Source of the DNA: Rhizobium sp. AC27/96
GTDB taxonomy: Bacteria; Pseudomonadota; Alphaproteobacteria; Rhizobiales; Rhizobiaceae
Length of the DNA stretch: 64,000 nt
Direction: 5' to 3'
NCBI RefSeq assembly: GCF_001692325.1
Contig: NZ_LXKN01000001.1
Span: 372,001-436,000, forward strand
The position numbers and the translations under genes are program-made. The notes below the pieces were generated by a model that had not been told where the DNA came from, made no database searches, and worked only from the letters and a program-made list of their open reading frames with translations. Of the stretch, positions 32,199-42,729 are shown in pieces (position 1 is the first letter of the stretch; each line of letters begins with the position of its first letter).

Positions 32199-34085
32199 TC
32201 AGCTTGCCGGCGCCAGCCGGTTGACCACGCCCAGGTCGTCGTTTTCGCGCACCTGCTTCAGATGCTCCTCGGCCTGTGTTGCCTCGCGCTGGCGGCTCCA
32301 CATGGAGGCATAGAGACCATTCTGGGCTAGAAGGTCTGCATGCGTGCCGCGCTCGGCAATCACGCCGCTTTTCAGCACGATGATTTCGTCGGCGCCGATC
32401 ACGGTCGAAAGGCGGTGGGCGATGACCAGCGTCGTGCGGTTCTTGGAAACGACATCGAGGGCTGCCTGGATTTCGCGTTCGGTCGTGGTGTCCAGCGCTG
32501 ACGTCGCTTCGTCGAGGATGAGGACCGGCGGCGCTTTCAGGACGGTGCGGGCGATCGCGACACGCTGCTTCTCGCCACCCGAGAGTTTGAGGCCACGCTC
32601 TCCGACCTTTGTGTCGAAACCCTCGGGCAGAAGGCGGATGAAATCGCCGATCTGGGCGATCTCGGTCGCCGCCGCCACATCCTCGTCGTTGGCGCCTGGC
32701 CGGCCGTAGCGGATGTTGTAGGCGATCGTGTCGTTGAAGAGCACGGTATCCTGCGGAACCATGCCGATGACCTTGCGCAGGCTCTTCTGTGTCACCGTGC
32801 GCAGGTCCTGATCGTCGATGGTGATCGTGCCGCTCTGGACGTCGTAGAAGCGATAGAGAAGGCGCGACAGCGTCGATTTGCCCGCACCCGACGGGCCGAC
32901 GACGGCCACCGTCTTGCCGGCCGGCACCTCGAAGGAAATGCCCTTCAGGATCGGCCGCGCGGGATCATAGGCGAAATGCACGTCCTTGAACGAGATGGCG
33001 CCATTGCCGATGACCAGCTCCTTGGCGTCGGTCGCATCGACCACTTCCGGCCTGACTTCCAGCAGGTCGAACATCTCTTCGATATCGGTCAACCCCTGGC
33101 GTATTTCGCGATAGACGAAGCCGATGAAGTTCAGCGGCACGGAGAGTTGCAGCAGCATGGCATTGATGAAAACGAAATCGCCAACCGTCTGATGCCCATT
33201 GAGAACCGACCAGCCGGAGATGACCATCATGACGGTGGTGCCCAGGCCAAAGATCACGCCCTGGCCGAAGTTCAGCCAGCCGAGCGATGTCCAGACGCCG
33301 GTCGCCGCTTTTTCATACTTCGCCATCGATTGATCGAAGCGCTTGGCCTCCATCTCCTCGTTGCCGAAATATTTGACGGTCTCGAAGTTCAGCAGCGAGT
33401 CGATTGCCTTCGTATTGGCGTCAGTGTCGCTGTCATTCATCGTACGGCGGATGGAAATGCGCCAGTCGCTCGCCTTGACGGTGAACCAGATGTAGAGCCA
33501 GACGGTGACGGCCGTGACGGCGAGATAGGAAAAGCCATAGCCGCGCCAGAAGATGATGGCGGTCAGCAGGAATTCGATGAAGGTCGGAAACGTGTTGAGG
33601 ATGGTGAAGCGGACGATCGTCTCGATGCCCTTGGTGCCCCGCTCGATGACGCGTGACAGGCCACCTGTCTTGCGCTCCAGATGGAAGCGCAGCGACAGCT
33701 CATGCATGTGGACGAAGGTGCGGTAGGCGAGCTGGCGAACGGCATATTGGCCAACGCTTGCAAACAGCGCATCCCGGAGCTGGTTGAGGCCGAGCTGGAT
33801 GAGACGCGTGACGTTCGTGGCGATGATCAGGGCGATGGCGCCGACCATGAAGGCAGGCAGGATGCCCTGCATATCGAGCTTGCCGTTCAGGGCGTCGACG
33901 GACCACTTGAAGAAATAGGGGACCAGCAGCAGGAAGAATTTCGAGATCAGCAGGAAGACGGTCGCCCACACCACGCGCATTTTGAGATCCATGCGACCGG
34001 CGGGCCACATATAGGGCCAGAGGTTGACGATCGTATTCATTGGATTGCTGGAATCCGCCGATATGGTTTTCTTGCCGCCTGCCAT
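32199..34085 (-). CDS. ABC exporter of the Atm1/HMT1 type
   Basis: A 628-residue half-transporter with the membrane domain first (six helices, about residues 35-320) and the ATPase domain last. ATPase motifs are VGPSGAGKST (Walker A), LSGGEKQR (signature), VLILDEATSALD (Walker B) and the IAHRLST switch. The N-terminal MNTIVNLWPYMWP and the FETVKYFGNEE motif are typical of Atm1-like transporters, which export glutathione-linked species tied to Fe-S assembly or heavy-metal tolerance. The start could also be ATG 34037, 16 residues later. It stands alone. Confidence 0.93.
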   Translation of the reverse strand: MAGGKKTISADSSNPMNTIVNLWPYMWPAGRMDLKMRVVWATVFLLISKFFLLLVPYFFKWSVDALNGKLDMQGILPAFMVGAIALIIATNVTRLIQLGLNQLRDALFASVGQYAVRQLAYRTFVHMHELSLRFHLERKTGGLSRVIERGTKGIETIVRFTILNTFPTFIEFLLTAIIFWRGYGFSYLAVTAVTVWLYIWFTVKASDWRISIRRTMNDSDTDANTKAIDSLLNFETVKYFGNEEMEAKRFDQSMAKYEKAATGVWTSLGWLNFGQGVIFGLGTTVMMVISGWSVLNGHQTVGDFVFINAMLLQLSVPLNFIGFVYREIRQGLTDIEEMFDLLEVRPEVVDATDAKELVIGNGAISFKDVHFAYDPARPILKGISFEVPAGKTVAVVGPSGAGKSTLSRLLYRFYDVQSGTITIDDQDLRTVTQKSLRKVIGMVPQDTVLFNDTIAYNIRYGRPGANDEDVAAATEIAQIGDFIRLLPEGFDTKVGERGLKLSGGEKQRVAIARTVLKAPPVLILDEATSALDTTTEREIQAALDVVSKNRTTLVIAHRLSTVIGADEIIVLKSGVIAERGTHADLLAQNGLYASMWSRQREATQAEEHLKQVRENDDLGVVNRLAPAS

Positions 34086-34225
34086 GTCCGTCTCCGGCGA
34101 AATAATAGAAACACCCGGATATTGACGACCTGGGGTCGGTCCGGCTGGAAAGGCCTGGACACAAAGGCATGGCCGTTGCGTGAAGGCGATGGGGATCGCG
34201 CGACGCTTATACTATTTTTATGACG

Positions 34226-34266
34226 CATAAAAGCATTGGCCGGGCGTTGGTGGCGCCCGGCCAATG
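34226..34266 (-). terminator. Intrinsic terminator of the LysM gene
   Basis: The perfect 13-bp stem CATTGGCCGGGCG / CGCCCGGCCAATG has a 7-base loop and is followed on the minus strand by CTTTTATG. It lies about 30 bases after the LysM stop codon. Confidence 0.85.
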
Positions 34267-34295
34267 AATGTCGTTATCGAGTGACGGCGATCAGC

Positions 34296-36353
34296 CTAGA
34301 GATGTTCGCCCGAAAGCCGCTTGCGGTGAAGCTCTTCGGCATTGGGCAGCGCGTCCTTCGGCAGGCCGAACACCTGTCCCGGCAGGATCCGGTCCGGATT
34401 GTTGATCTTGTCCTCGTTGGCCAGATAGATCGTCGTGTAGCGCACGCCAGCGCCATAGATGCGGCGCGAAATCTGCCACAGCGTATCGCCGCGACGGATG
34501 ATGACCGCACTGGTGTCCTGCGAAAGCGGTGCCTGCTCCAGCGTCTTCGGGCCGTTCTCGCTGGACGAGACCTCCGCATTCGGCTGTGCCGGCGCTGTCT
34601 GCGCGGGGGCGGTGATGGCGGCGATCATCCGTTCGAGACTGGGCAGCGCATCGCCGACCGACTTCGGGTCCTTCGGAAGGGCCTGCAATACGCCAAGCGC
34701 CTTGAGGGCGGCGGCCGATGCATCGGAAGCAATCTTTTTCAGGCTGGCGCTGGCGCTGATCGACGGCCGGAATTCCGAAAGCGATTTCAGCGCGATCTCG
34801 GTGCCGGAGCGGGCGGCGGCAAGCTGTTCCGCATTCGGCTGCTTGCCGTCCGTAAAGAGACCCTTCAACAGCGCGAAAGCCTTGCCGGCGCCTTCCTTCA
34901 GCTTGGCGAGTTCGCCCTCATCGAGCGGCACCATGTTCGCCGCCGTCGATTGCGACTGGGCGCCGGTCGCAGCCGGCGTCTGTGCGGCAACGGTTACCTG
35001 ATTGCCTTCCGGGCGGGTGAAGTTGACGCTGGTGCGCACCACGACCTTGCCTGCCTCGTCAAGCACGTCGACACGGATCTTGTGGTCGCCAACCGCAAGC
35101 GGCATCGCGCCATCGACAACGAAATGGCCGTCTGCGCCGGCAGCAATTTCGCCGATCAGCTTGTCGTCGGCATAGGCGCGCACCTTGGCGTTCGGCTTCG
35201 TGGTGCCGGCAACGAAGATATGGTCGTTTTCGATTTCGACCGCGTTGACCATGACTTCGAGCTCAGCGTCGGTCTTTGCCGCCGGCGGGGTCGTCGTGCC
35301 GGCAGCAGGGTTGGCCGATGCGACGACCGTGCCATCCTGCTGTGGCTTGGCGTCGGGGGGCGTTGCGGTATTGCTCTGGGTATTGGCTGCCGGTGCATTC
35401 TGCTCCGCGGTGTTCACGCGACCCTGCTTGGCCGAGGGCGCCGCGATGATGCGGCTGGCGGTGCCGGGCTTTGAAACCATGGCGAGAAGCTGGGTCGAAT
35501 CGTCCTTCGGCACGGAGACGGTTGCGACCTCTTCGGAATTGACGGTCTTGCCATCCTTGCCCGTGGCGCGCAGCACCAGTTCATGGTCGCCGGGCGGCAG
35601 TGGGTTGTCGAGCACGGCAGCAAAGTCGCCACTGGGGCCAACATTGGTCGTCGTGACGACTTTTTCACCGTCGACAATCTCAAGCTTGGCGTTCGGCTCG
35701 GCCGAGCCGGCGATGACGGTGGAACCATCCGGCTCCACGCGTAGCACGTCGAAGGACGGGACCGGAGACTTTGCGGCCGCCTCGGTCTGCGGTGCCGGCT
35801 GGCCGGTCAGTGCCGCCAGTGCCTTGTCGATCGCGGCGCTGGCTTCAGCGGCGTTATCCGGAAGCGACTGGATGATGGCGACTGCCTTGCCCGCGCCATC
35901 CTGGGCCTTTTTGATGAGGCCGGTCGTTGTCGCGTCGATGCCTTCAGGAAGCGCAAAGCCGACGATCGATTGAAGCGCCGTGATCGTCTTCGTCTTCGCG
36001 GCTGCGACAATATCCTGGCTTGGCGCGGCGCCATCCTTGAATAGCCCCTTGAGGTCGACGAGCGATGTCGCCGCAGCGCCGGTCAGATCGGTCAGCTTCT
36101 TGGCAAGATCGGCCGTGTTGACGGCGCTGGACACAGCATTCTGTGTTGCCTGGGCCGTCGTCTTCGCGGTCTCGCCAGCCTTCTGCGCATTTTCGTCGAT
36201 GGTGTTCTTCACCGTGTTGCTGGCTTGATTGACGACATCGCCGATTGGGTTCTTGTTGCCGTTGATGCGCGGCATTACGAAAAAGACCATAAGGATGGTC
36301 GCAATTATCAGCACCAACAGAGCCAGCCAACCGGCACGGTTCTTCATCATCAT
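34296..36353 (-). CDS. Membrane-anchored modular LysM protein
   Basis: A 685-residue protein. An N-terminal membrane anchor (7-27) is followed by a helical Ala/Thr-rich stretch. Then come helical module A (about 95-182), an immunoglobulin-like beta domain (about 202-281), a Pro/Ala/Gln linker, a second beta domain (about 366-447), helical module B (about 490-582) and a C-terminal LysM domain (616-665: RRGDTLWQISRRIYG, IYLANEDKI, PDRILPGQVF). Modules A and B resemble each other (LKGLFKDG / LKGLFTDG), and so do the two beta domains (GSAEPNAK / GTTKPNAK). The LysM domain binds peptidoglycan glycans. The protein should span from inner membrane to wall; its role is unknown. The first of three tandem ATGs is used. 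Confidence 0.9.
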   Translation of the reverse strand: MMMKNRAGWLALLVLIIATILMVFFVMPRINGNKNPIGDVVNQASNTVKNTIDENAQKAGETAKTTAQATQNAVSSAVNTADLAKKLTDLTGAAATSLVDLKGLFKDGAAPSQDIVAAAKTKTITALQSIVGFALPEGIDATTTGLIKKAQDGAGKAVAIIQSLPDNAAEASAAIDKALAALTGQPAPQTEAAAKSPVPSFDVLRVEPDGSTVIAGSAEPNAKLEIVDGEKVVTTTNVGPSGDFAAVLDNPLPPGDHELVLRATGKDGKTVNSEEVATVSVPKDDSTQLLAMVSKPGTASRIIAAPSAKQGRVNTAEQNAPAANTQSNTATPPDAKPQQDGTVVASANPAAGTTTPPAAKTDAELEVMVNAVEIENDHIFVAGTTKPNAKVRAYADDKLIGEIAAGADGHFVVDGAMPLAVGDHKIRVDVLDEAGKVVVRTSVNFTRPEGNQVTVAAQTPAATGAQSQSTAANMVPLDEGELAKLKEGAGKAFALLKGLFTDGKQPNAEQLAAARSGTEIALKSLSEFRPSISASASLKKIASDASAAALKALGVLQALPKDPKSVGDALPSLERMIAAITAPAQTAPAQPNAEVSSSENGPKTLEQAPLSQDTSAVIIRRGDTLWQISRRIYGAGVRYTTIYLANEDKINNPDRILPGQVFGLPKDALPNAEELHRKRLSGEHL

Positions 36354-36505
36354 TCATCTCCACGCGGCGCAGTCGTCGCAACTCCTGAAATTGCTAGCGA
36401 TTTCGCCTGCTTTTACAAGCTTTCTCAGCCATTTTCGCATGCCCGGGCACAAGTTTTCCGTCGAAAAATCTTGACTGAGCATTCGCAGCATTGTTGTTTG
36501 CATCC

Positions 36506-37129
36506 ATGACCGACGATTCCACGCCAATTCGATCCATCTGCGTCTATTGCGGCTCCAGGCCGGGGCGTGATTCTTCCTACATGACCGCAGGCCGGGAGCT
36601 GGGCAAAAGCATAGCCGAGAACGGTTTGCGCCTAGTCTATGGCGGTGGAACCAAGGGCATCATGGGCGCGGTCGCAAGCGGCGTGCTTTCGCATGGCGGT
36701 CAGGTCACCGGCATCATTCCGGAATTTCTTGTCGACATGGAAGCGACGCGCCATTCGCTCGGTCAACTGGATGAGCTGATCATAACCTCGGACATGCATG
36801 AGCGCAAACATGGCATGTTTGAACGGTCGGATGCCTTCGTGGCACTACCGGGCGGCATCGGCACGCTGGAGGAGATCGTCGAGATCATGACGTGGGGTCA
36901 GCTCGGCCGTCACGAAAAGCCGATGATCTTTGCCAATATCAACGGTTTCTGGGATCCGATGATGGAGCTCATCCGCCACATGACGGAAGAAGGCTTCATT
37001 CACACTCCCCATCGCGTACAGCCACTGCTGATCGACAAGGTGGCCGACATTATTCCGGCCATCCGCAAGCACGCCGCCGAAACGCGCGGCGACCGCAGCG
37101 GCGAAGAGGCAGTTATTTCCAAGCTGTAA
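36506..37129 (+). CDS. LOG-family (TIGR00730) Rossmann-fold protein
   Basis: A 207-residue protein of the lysine-decarboxylase-like family, with SICVYCGSRPGRD, LVYGGGTKGIMGAVA and the key PGGIGTLEEIVE motif (PGGxGTxxE). The plant relatives release free cytokinin from its ribotide; bacterial members act likewise as nucleotide phosphoribohydrolases, and lysine decarboxylation is a misleading old name. Whether this one makes cytokinins is not known. The start is ATG 36506; TTG at 36491 would add five residues. The LysM gene is divergent. Confidence 0.88.
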   Translation: MTDDSTPIRSICVYCGSRPGRDSSYMTAGRELGKSIAENGLRLVYGGGTKGIMGAVASGVLSHGGQVTGIIPEFLVDMEATRHSLGQLDELIITSDMHERKHGMFERSDAFVALPGGIGTLEEIVEIMTWGQLGRHEKPMIFANINGFWDPMMELIRHMTEEGFIHTPHRVQPLLIDKVADIIPAIRKHAAETRGDRSGEEAVISKL

Positions 37130-37212
37130 TTTTGGATAGACCTGACCGCTTGTTGGGTTGTGGCAATAAGGTATTATGCGGCTCAGTCTCGATTGGATAT
37201 GGGCGATAGAAT

Positions 37213-37554
37213 ATGTGGCCGGCTTTCAGGGCGTTATTATCGGGCGTTAAACCATTTAACGTCGTTGGCGGCGATGTCATCCTTGCGACTAGATCGGAAA
37301 GCGGAACATCCAGATCTTCGTCTTTCGAGTGGCGTGTCAAGGAACTACTCGACAAATCCGATGTTCTGATAGGCGTCAAGATGCAGCCTGATAGCTACGC
37401 TGGGCTTGAGGGTGACGTCAAAAACTATATCAACTTCGATATTGAGACGGCCATTAGGCTTCGCGATAGCTTGAACGAGTGCATCGAATTCGCGCAGCGC
37501 TACAGTGAAACAGGTAGCAAAGCCCCTTACGCTTCAACTCCGACCGCTAGCTAA
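37213..37554 (+). CDS. 113-residue protein of unknown function
   Basis: A short ORF whose product begins MWPAFRALLSGVKPF and has a central SSSFEWRVKELLDKSDVLIG and a helical end IETAIRLRDSLNECIEFAQR. There is no signal peptide, membrane segment or known motif. Codon use is less GC-biased at third positions than in the neighbours, which fits a transferred or weakly selected gene. The ribosome-binding site is weak (GGGCGATAGAAT). It lies between the LOG gene and the convergent rarD. Confidence 0.55.
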   Translation: MWPAFRALLSGVKPFNVVGGDVILATRSESGTSRSSSFEWRVKELLDKSDVLIGVKMQPDSYAGLEGDVKNYINFDIETAIRLRDSLNECIEFAQRYSETGSKAPYASTPTAS

Positions 37555-37605
37555 ACTGCCTGGTGTGCGGTTGATGCGTGTGCGGCTCAGCCGTCAAGTT
37601 AAGCT

Positions 37606-38517
37606 TTAGCGCTCTCTGCTCTGACGCAGCATCGACCAGCTGTAAAGCACAAGCCCGGCCCAGATCAGCGAGAAGGCGATCATCTGCGTCGTGCCGAAGG
37701 GCTCCTTGAACAGGAAGACGGCGATCAGGAAGACCATTGTGGGCACGATGTACTGCATGATGCCGATGGTCGACATTCTCAAAAGCTTCGCGCCGTTGGC
37801 AAAGATCATCAGCGGCAGCGCCGTCACCAGCCCGCATCCGAGCAAAAGCGCGGTGTCCGAGAGGCCTGTCTGGTAGAAATGGCCTTCGCCGCGCGCTTCC
37901 AGGTAAAGAATGTAGAGCGTTGCGGGAATGCAGAGCAGCAGCACCTCAATGAAGAAGCCCTGATTGGCCCCAACGGGCAAAGTCTTGCGGAAAAACGCGT
38001 AGAAGCCCCAGGAGAAGGTGAGCGACAGTGCGACCCAGGGGAGCGTGCCGGCTTTTACGGTCAGGATGATCACGGCAATGGCCGCAAGGCAGATCGCGAC
38101 GATCTGGGTCGGCGCAAGTTTTTCCTTTAGCAGGATGGCGCCGAGCGCGATGCTGAAGAGCGGATTGATGAAATAACCAAGGGCTGCATCAAGCGAATGG
38201 CCGGCGCCGATCGCCCAGACATAGGTTCCCCAGTTGATCGTGACCAGCGTTGCCGTCAGCGAGGCCATGGCAACCGTGCGCGGATTGCGCAGCGCCACCT
38301 TCACGTCCCCCATGCGGCCGAGTGCCAGCAAGACGGCGCCGGCAACCGGAACCGACCAGAAGATGCGATGGGCGATCACCTCGAAAGCCGGGATATGCGC
38401 AAGGGCCTTCATGTAGAGCGGTAGAATGCCCCAAAAGAGGTAGGCCGTCATCGCGAAGCCGAAGCCGCGGACAGCGTCGTTGTTCTTGATTTCCGGCTTG
38501 ACCGCATCGGTGGTCAT
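37606..38517 (-). CDS. rarD: RarD/EamA-family permease
   Basis: A protein of about 303 residues with ten predicted membrane helices and two EamA repeats. The RarD start pattern is GFGFAMTAYLFWGILPLYMK, then EVIAHRIFWSVP and NWGTYVWAIGAGHSLDAALG, SYFINP-like FINPLFSIALGAILL. E. coli RarD is linked to chloramphenicol sensitivity, but a substrate has not been established for the family. The start is placed at ATG 38517, with GGGAAAAATC upstream; ATG 38532 is possible. It is followed by a convergent orphan gene. Confidence 0.9.
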   Translation of the reverse strand: MTTDAVKPEIKNNDAVRGFGFAMTAYLFWGILPLYMKALAHIPAFEVIAHRIFWSVPVAGAVLLALGRMGDVKVALRNPRTVAMASLTATLVTINWGTYVWAIGAGHSLDAALGYFINPLFSIALGAILLKEKLAPTQIVAICLAAIAVIILTVKAGTLPWVALSLTFSWGFYAFFRKTLPVGANQGFFIEVLLLCIPATLYILYLEARGEGHFYQTGLSDTALLLGCGLVTALPLMIFANGAKLLRMSTIGIMQYIVPTMVFLIAVFLFKEPFGTTQMIAFSLIWAGLVLYSWSMLRQSRER

Positions 38518-38625
38518 GATTTTTCCCGTCATTCCTTGTTATTTGAGACGGGATTACTCCAATGCGTAACGCATGGCTAATTCATTTCCTTGACGGCATC
38601 GTCAAGCTTTTTGATAGACAGCGGA

Positions 38626-40242
38626 TCACTCCGCCGCAATCCTGCCCGCCATATGCCGGTTCTTCATCAGCTTGTAGATGACGGAATCCACCAGCGCCTG
38701 GAACGAGGCGTCGATGATGTTTTCCGAAACGCCGACCGTCCACCAGCGCACGCCGTCGCTATCGGTGGATTCGATGAGCACGCGGGTTATGGCCTCCGTG
38801 CCGCCATTGAGGATACGCACCTTGAAGTCGGCCAGTTCCAGATCGTCGATTTCGTGCTGGTATTTGCCGAAATTCTTGCGCAGCGCCAGGTCGAGTGCGT
38901 TGACCGGGCCATCGCCTTCGGCGACCGACATGATGGTCTCGCCATCAATGATGATCTTGACCACCGCTTCGGAGACGATCTTCACCCGGCCGTGGGAATC
39001 GAAACGGCGCTCGACCATGACACGGAAGCCGTCGATCGCGAAGAACTCGGGGATGGTGCCGAGCGTGCGGCGCGCCAGCAGCTCGAAGCTGGCATCCGCG
39101 CCTTCATAGGCATAGCCGGTGGCTTCGCGTTCCTTGACGATCTGGATCAGCTGGTCGAGCTTGGGATCGTCCTTGCCCACTTCGATGCCACGGCGCTTCA
39201 ACGCATTGATAAAGTTCGACTTGCCACCCTGATCGGACACCATGACCTTGCGGAAATTACCGACGGTCTCAGGCGGAATATGCTCATAGGTGCGCGGGTC
39301 CTTGAGCAAGGCGGAGGCATGGATGCCGGCCTTGGTCGCGAAGGCAGAGGCGCCGACATAGGGGGCTTGATGATCGGGCGAACGGTTCAGCAGTTCGTCA
39401 AAGGCATGCGAAAGGCCGGTCAAGCCCAGCAGCCGCTCGCTATCGATCGTCGTTTCGAAGCGTTCGCTATAGGCCCGTTTCAAAGCCAGCGTCGGGATCA
39501 ACGTCACCAGATTGGCATTGCCGCAGCGCTCGCCGATACCGTTCAACGTGCCTTGGATCTGCCGCACGCCGGCTTCGACCGCGGCCAGTGAATTGGCGAC
39601 GGCCTGACCGGTATCGTTATGGGCATGGATCCCAAGACAGTGCCCGGGAACGCCGCAGGCAATGACGGCTTCAACGATAGCGCGGATTTCCGGCGGCTGC
39701 GTGCCGCCATTGGTGTCGCAGAGCACCACCCAACGGGCGCCGGCATCATAAGCCGTCTTGGCGCAGGCAAGCGCATAGGTCGGATTGGCCTTGTAGCCGT
39801 CGAAGAAATGCTCGCAGTCGACAAGGGCTTCCTTGCCGGCGCCGATGGCGGCCTTGACGCTCTCGGCGATGCTTTCGAGGTTTTCCTCGTTGGTACAGCC
39901 GAGCGCGACTTTGACATGATAGTCCCAGCTCTTCGCCACGAAACAGATCGCATCGGCTTTCGCCTGCAAGAGGCTCGCAAGGCCAGGATCGTTGGAGGCG
40001 GAAATGCCGGCGCGTTTGGTCATGCCGAAGGCGACGAAGGTAGCCGATTTCGTCCGCTTCTCCTCGAAAAAGGCCGTATCGGTCGGGTTGGCGCCGGGAT
40101 AGCCGCCCTCGACATAATCCAGACCGAACTCGTCCAGCATGGTCGCAATGGCAATCTTGTCCTCGACGGAAAAATCGATGCCGGGCGTCTGCTGGCCATC
40201 GCGGAGCGTCGTGTCGAAGAGATAGATTTTTTCGCGCGTCAT
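38626..40242 (-). CDS. cimA: Citramalate synthase
   Basis: A 538-residue enzyme of the LeuA-like family. The catalytic domain has YLFDTTLRDGQQTPG (residues 7-21), YVEGGYPGANP, GIHAHNDTGQAVANSL and RCGNANL. The C-terminal regulatory domain (about 400-538) contains the fold for feedback control. The EGGYPGANPTD motif separates the citramalate synthase (TIGR00977) group from 2-isopropylmalate synthase. It condenses pyruvate and acetyl-CoA, giving a threonine-independent route to isoleucine. Distinguishing it from other LeuA paralogues rests on this pattern. It stands between pip and rarD. Confidence 0.9.
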   Translation of the reverse strand: MTREKIYLFDTTLRDGQQTPGIDFSVEDKIAIATMLDEFGLDYVEGGYPGANPTDTAFFEEKRTKSATFVAFGMTKRAGISASNDPGLASLLQAKADAICFVAKSWDYHVKVALGCTNEENLESIAESVKAAIGAGKEALVDCEHFFDGYKANPTYALACAKTAYDAGARWVVLCDTNGGTQPPEIRAIVEAVIACGVPGHCLGIHAHNDTGQAVANSLAAVEAGVRQIQGTLNGIGERCGNANLVTLIPTLALKRAYSERFETTIDSERLLGLTGLSHAFDELLNRSPDHQAPYVGASAFATKAGIHASALLKDPRTYEHIPPETVGNFRKVMVSDQGGKSNFINALKRRGIEVGKDDPKLDQLIQIVKEREATGYAYEGADASFELLARRTLGTIPEFFAIDGFRVMVERRFDSHGRVKIVSEAVVKIIIDGETIMSVAEGDGPVNALDLALRKNFGKYQHEIDDLELADFKVRILNGGTEAITRVLIESTDSDGVRWWTVGVSENIIDASFQALVDSVIYKLMKNRHMAGRIAAE

Positions 40243-40284
40243 ACTGTTTCCTCCGGCGAACCGGTTTGTTCTTGCTCAGTCGCT

Positions 40285-40310
40285 CCCTCTCCCTGCTGGC
40301 GGGGAGAGGG
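40285..40310. repeat. Palindromic CCCTCTCCC / GGGAGAGGG repeat
   Basis: A perfect 9-bp stem with a loop of 8 bases lies between pip and cimA. The same CCCTCTCC-loop-GGAGAGGG motif, followed by GGCTGGGGTGAG, is scattered through many proteobacterial genomes as a short palindromic repeat. It may end the pip transcript. Confidence 0.6.
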
Positions 40311-40333
40311 CTGGGGTGAGAGGCCTTGCGAGG

Positions 40334-41758
<1,425 letters not shown>

Positions 41759-41766
<8 letters not shown>

Positions 41767-42250
41767 GGCGCTTCTCCTGTGGCCAGGTTGAGGTATCGTG
41801 ATCGGGATGTTGATGATTGGACAGCCGGATCGACACGGCGCGATCGGTGCCATCTTCATCCGGTTCCATCGGCAGCTCATCCAGCGCCTGAAACCACGGC
41901 ATCTTTGTCCCGCGGTTCGATTGGGCGACCGGCTGGACAGCCATCGGCTCGTCGAGAGACCCAAGCGTCACATTGATGAAATCCGTGCCGGGAATATCGT
42001 AGAACAGCGGCGTGCCGCAGGTGCCGCAAAAACCACGGCGCACGAGATCGGACGAGTGAAACCACGAGGGCTCGCCGCGTGTCATCTCGAAATCGGCGCG
42101 CCTGGCGCTCCCAAGTGGCAAGGCATAGTTGCCCGATGCTTTCTGACACATGCGACAATGGCAGAGATGCGGATAGCCGGGCGCGCCGACGGCACGATAT
42201 CGGACCGCACCGCATTGGCATCCCCCGCTATATCCTGCCGACATCGTCAT
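41759..42250 (-). CDS. GFA-family zinc protein, tandem copy 2 of 3
   Basis: A 163-residue protein with the GFA ligands GGCQCGAVRY, LCHCRMCQKASG and CGTCGTPLFY, and a tail with QHPDHDTSTWPQEK. It is clearly paralogous to the genes on either side and differs mainly in the central part (FINVTLGSLDE). Its ATG overlaps the stop of copy 3 by four bases (ATGA), and its stop overlaps copy 1. Functional divergence within the trio is likely, but no substrate can be named. Confidence 0.9.
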
Positions 42251-42729
42251 TTACCGGTCTCCGCGGGCCATGCTGCGGTATCGTGATCCGGATGCTGGTA
42301 TGAGACAAGCTCGAGCACGAAGGGTGCCTGCTCGGCATCGTCTTCCGTCCGGCGTCCTGGCAGCAGATGCAGCCGATCAACGAAATCGATCCTGGCTTCG
42401 GTGCCATACTGCACAACAGGCGGCAGCTGCGAGGGATCATCGAATGCCCCGGCCGCCACCGCCACGCCATCCGGCGCCTCATAGGTCAGCGGCGTGCCGC
42501 AATCCCCGCAGAAGCCGCGCCTGACGTGGCTGGAAGACTGGAATGTCTTCCGCTCCCCGCGTGTCCAGACAAGCTCGGCGCCGCGCGTCGAAACCAGCGG
42601 CGCGTAATAGGCACCGAAGGCCTTCTGGCACATGCGACAATGACAGATCGATGCATCCTTCAGCTCGCCCCGTACCCTGAAGCGAACCGCACCACATTGA
42701 CAGCCACCGGTGTAGGTAAGAACAGTCAT
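42247..42729 (-). CDS. GFA-family zinc protein, tandem copy 3 of 3
   Basis: A 160-residue protein with the GFA ligands GGCQCGAVRF, ICHCRMCQKAFG and CGDCGTPLTY, and the tail VSYQHPDHDTAAWPAE. It is the first of three paralogues in transcription order. Its ATG overlaps the stop of the DUF559 gene by four bases. The repeated HPDHDT tail, apparently outside the GFA core, is conserved in all three copies, so it probably matters for function. Confidence 0.9.
   Translation of the reverse strand: MTVLTYTGGCQCGAVRFRVRGELKDASICHCRMCQKAFGAYYAPLVSTRGAELVWTRGERKTFQSSSHVRRGFCGDCGTPLTYEAPDGVAVAAGAFDDPSQLPPVVQYGTEARIDFVDRLHLLPGRRTEDDAEQAPFVLELVSYQHPDHDTAAWPAETGK

Noticed and set aside
34236..35474. A 412-codon plus-strand frame opposite the LysM gene
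   Set aside because: The minus-strand product has a membrane anchor, beta repeats and a LysM domain; the opposite frame shows only Arg/Gly-rich low-complexity sequence.
38590..38615. TTGACG-loop-CGTCAA followed by GCTTTTT as a terminator
   Set aside because: The T-run would serve the plus strand, where no gene ends; for the minus-strand cimA gene it has the wrong polarity and only six pairs.
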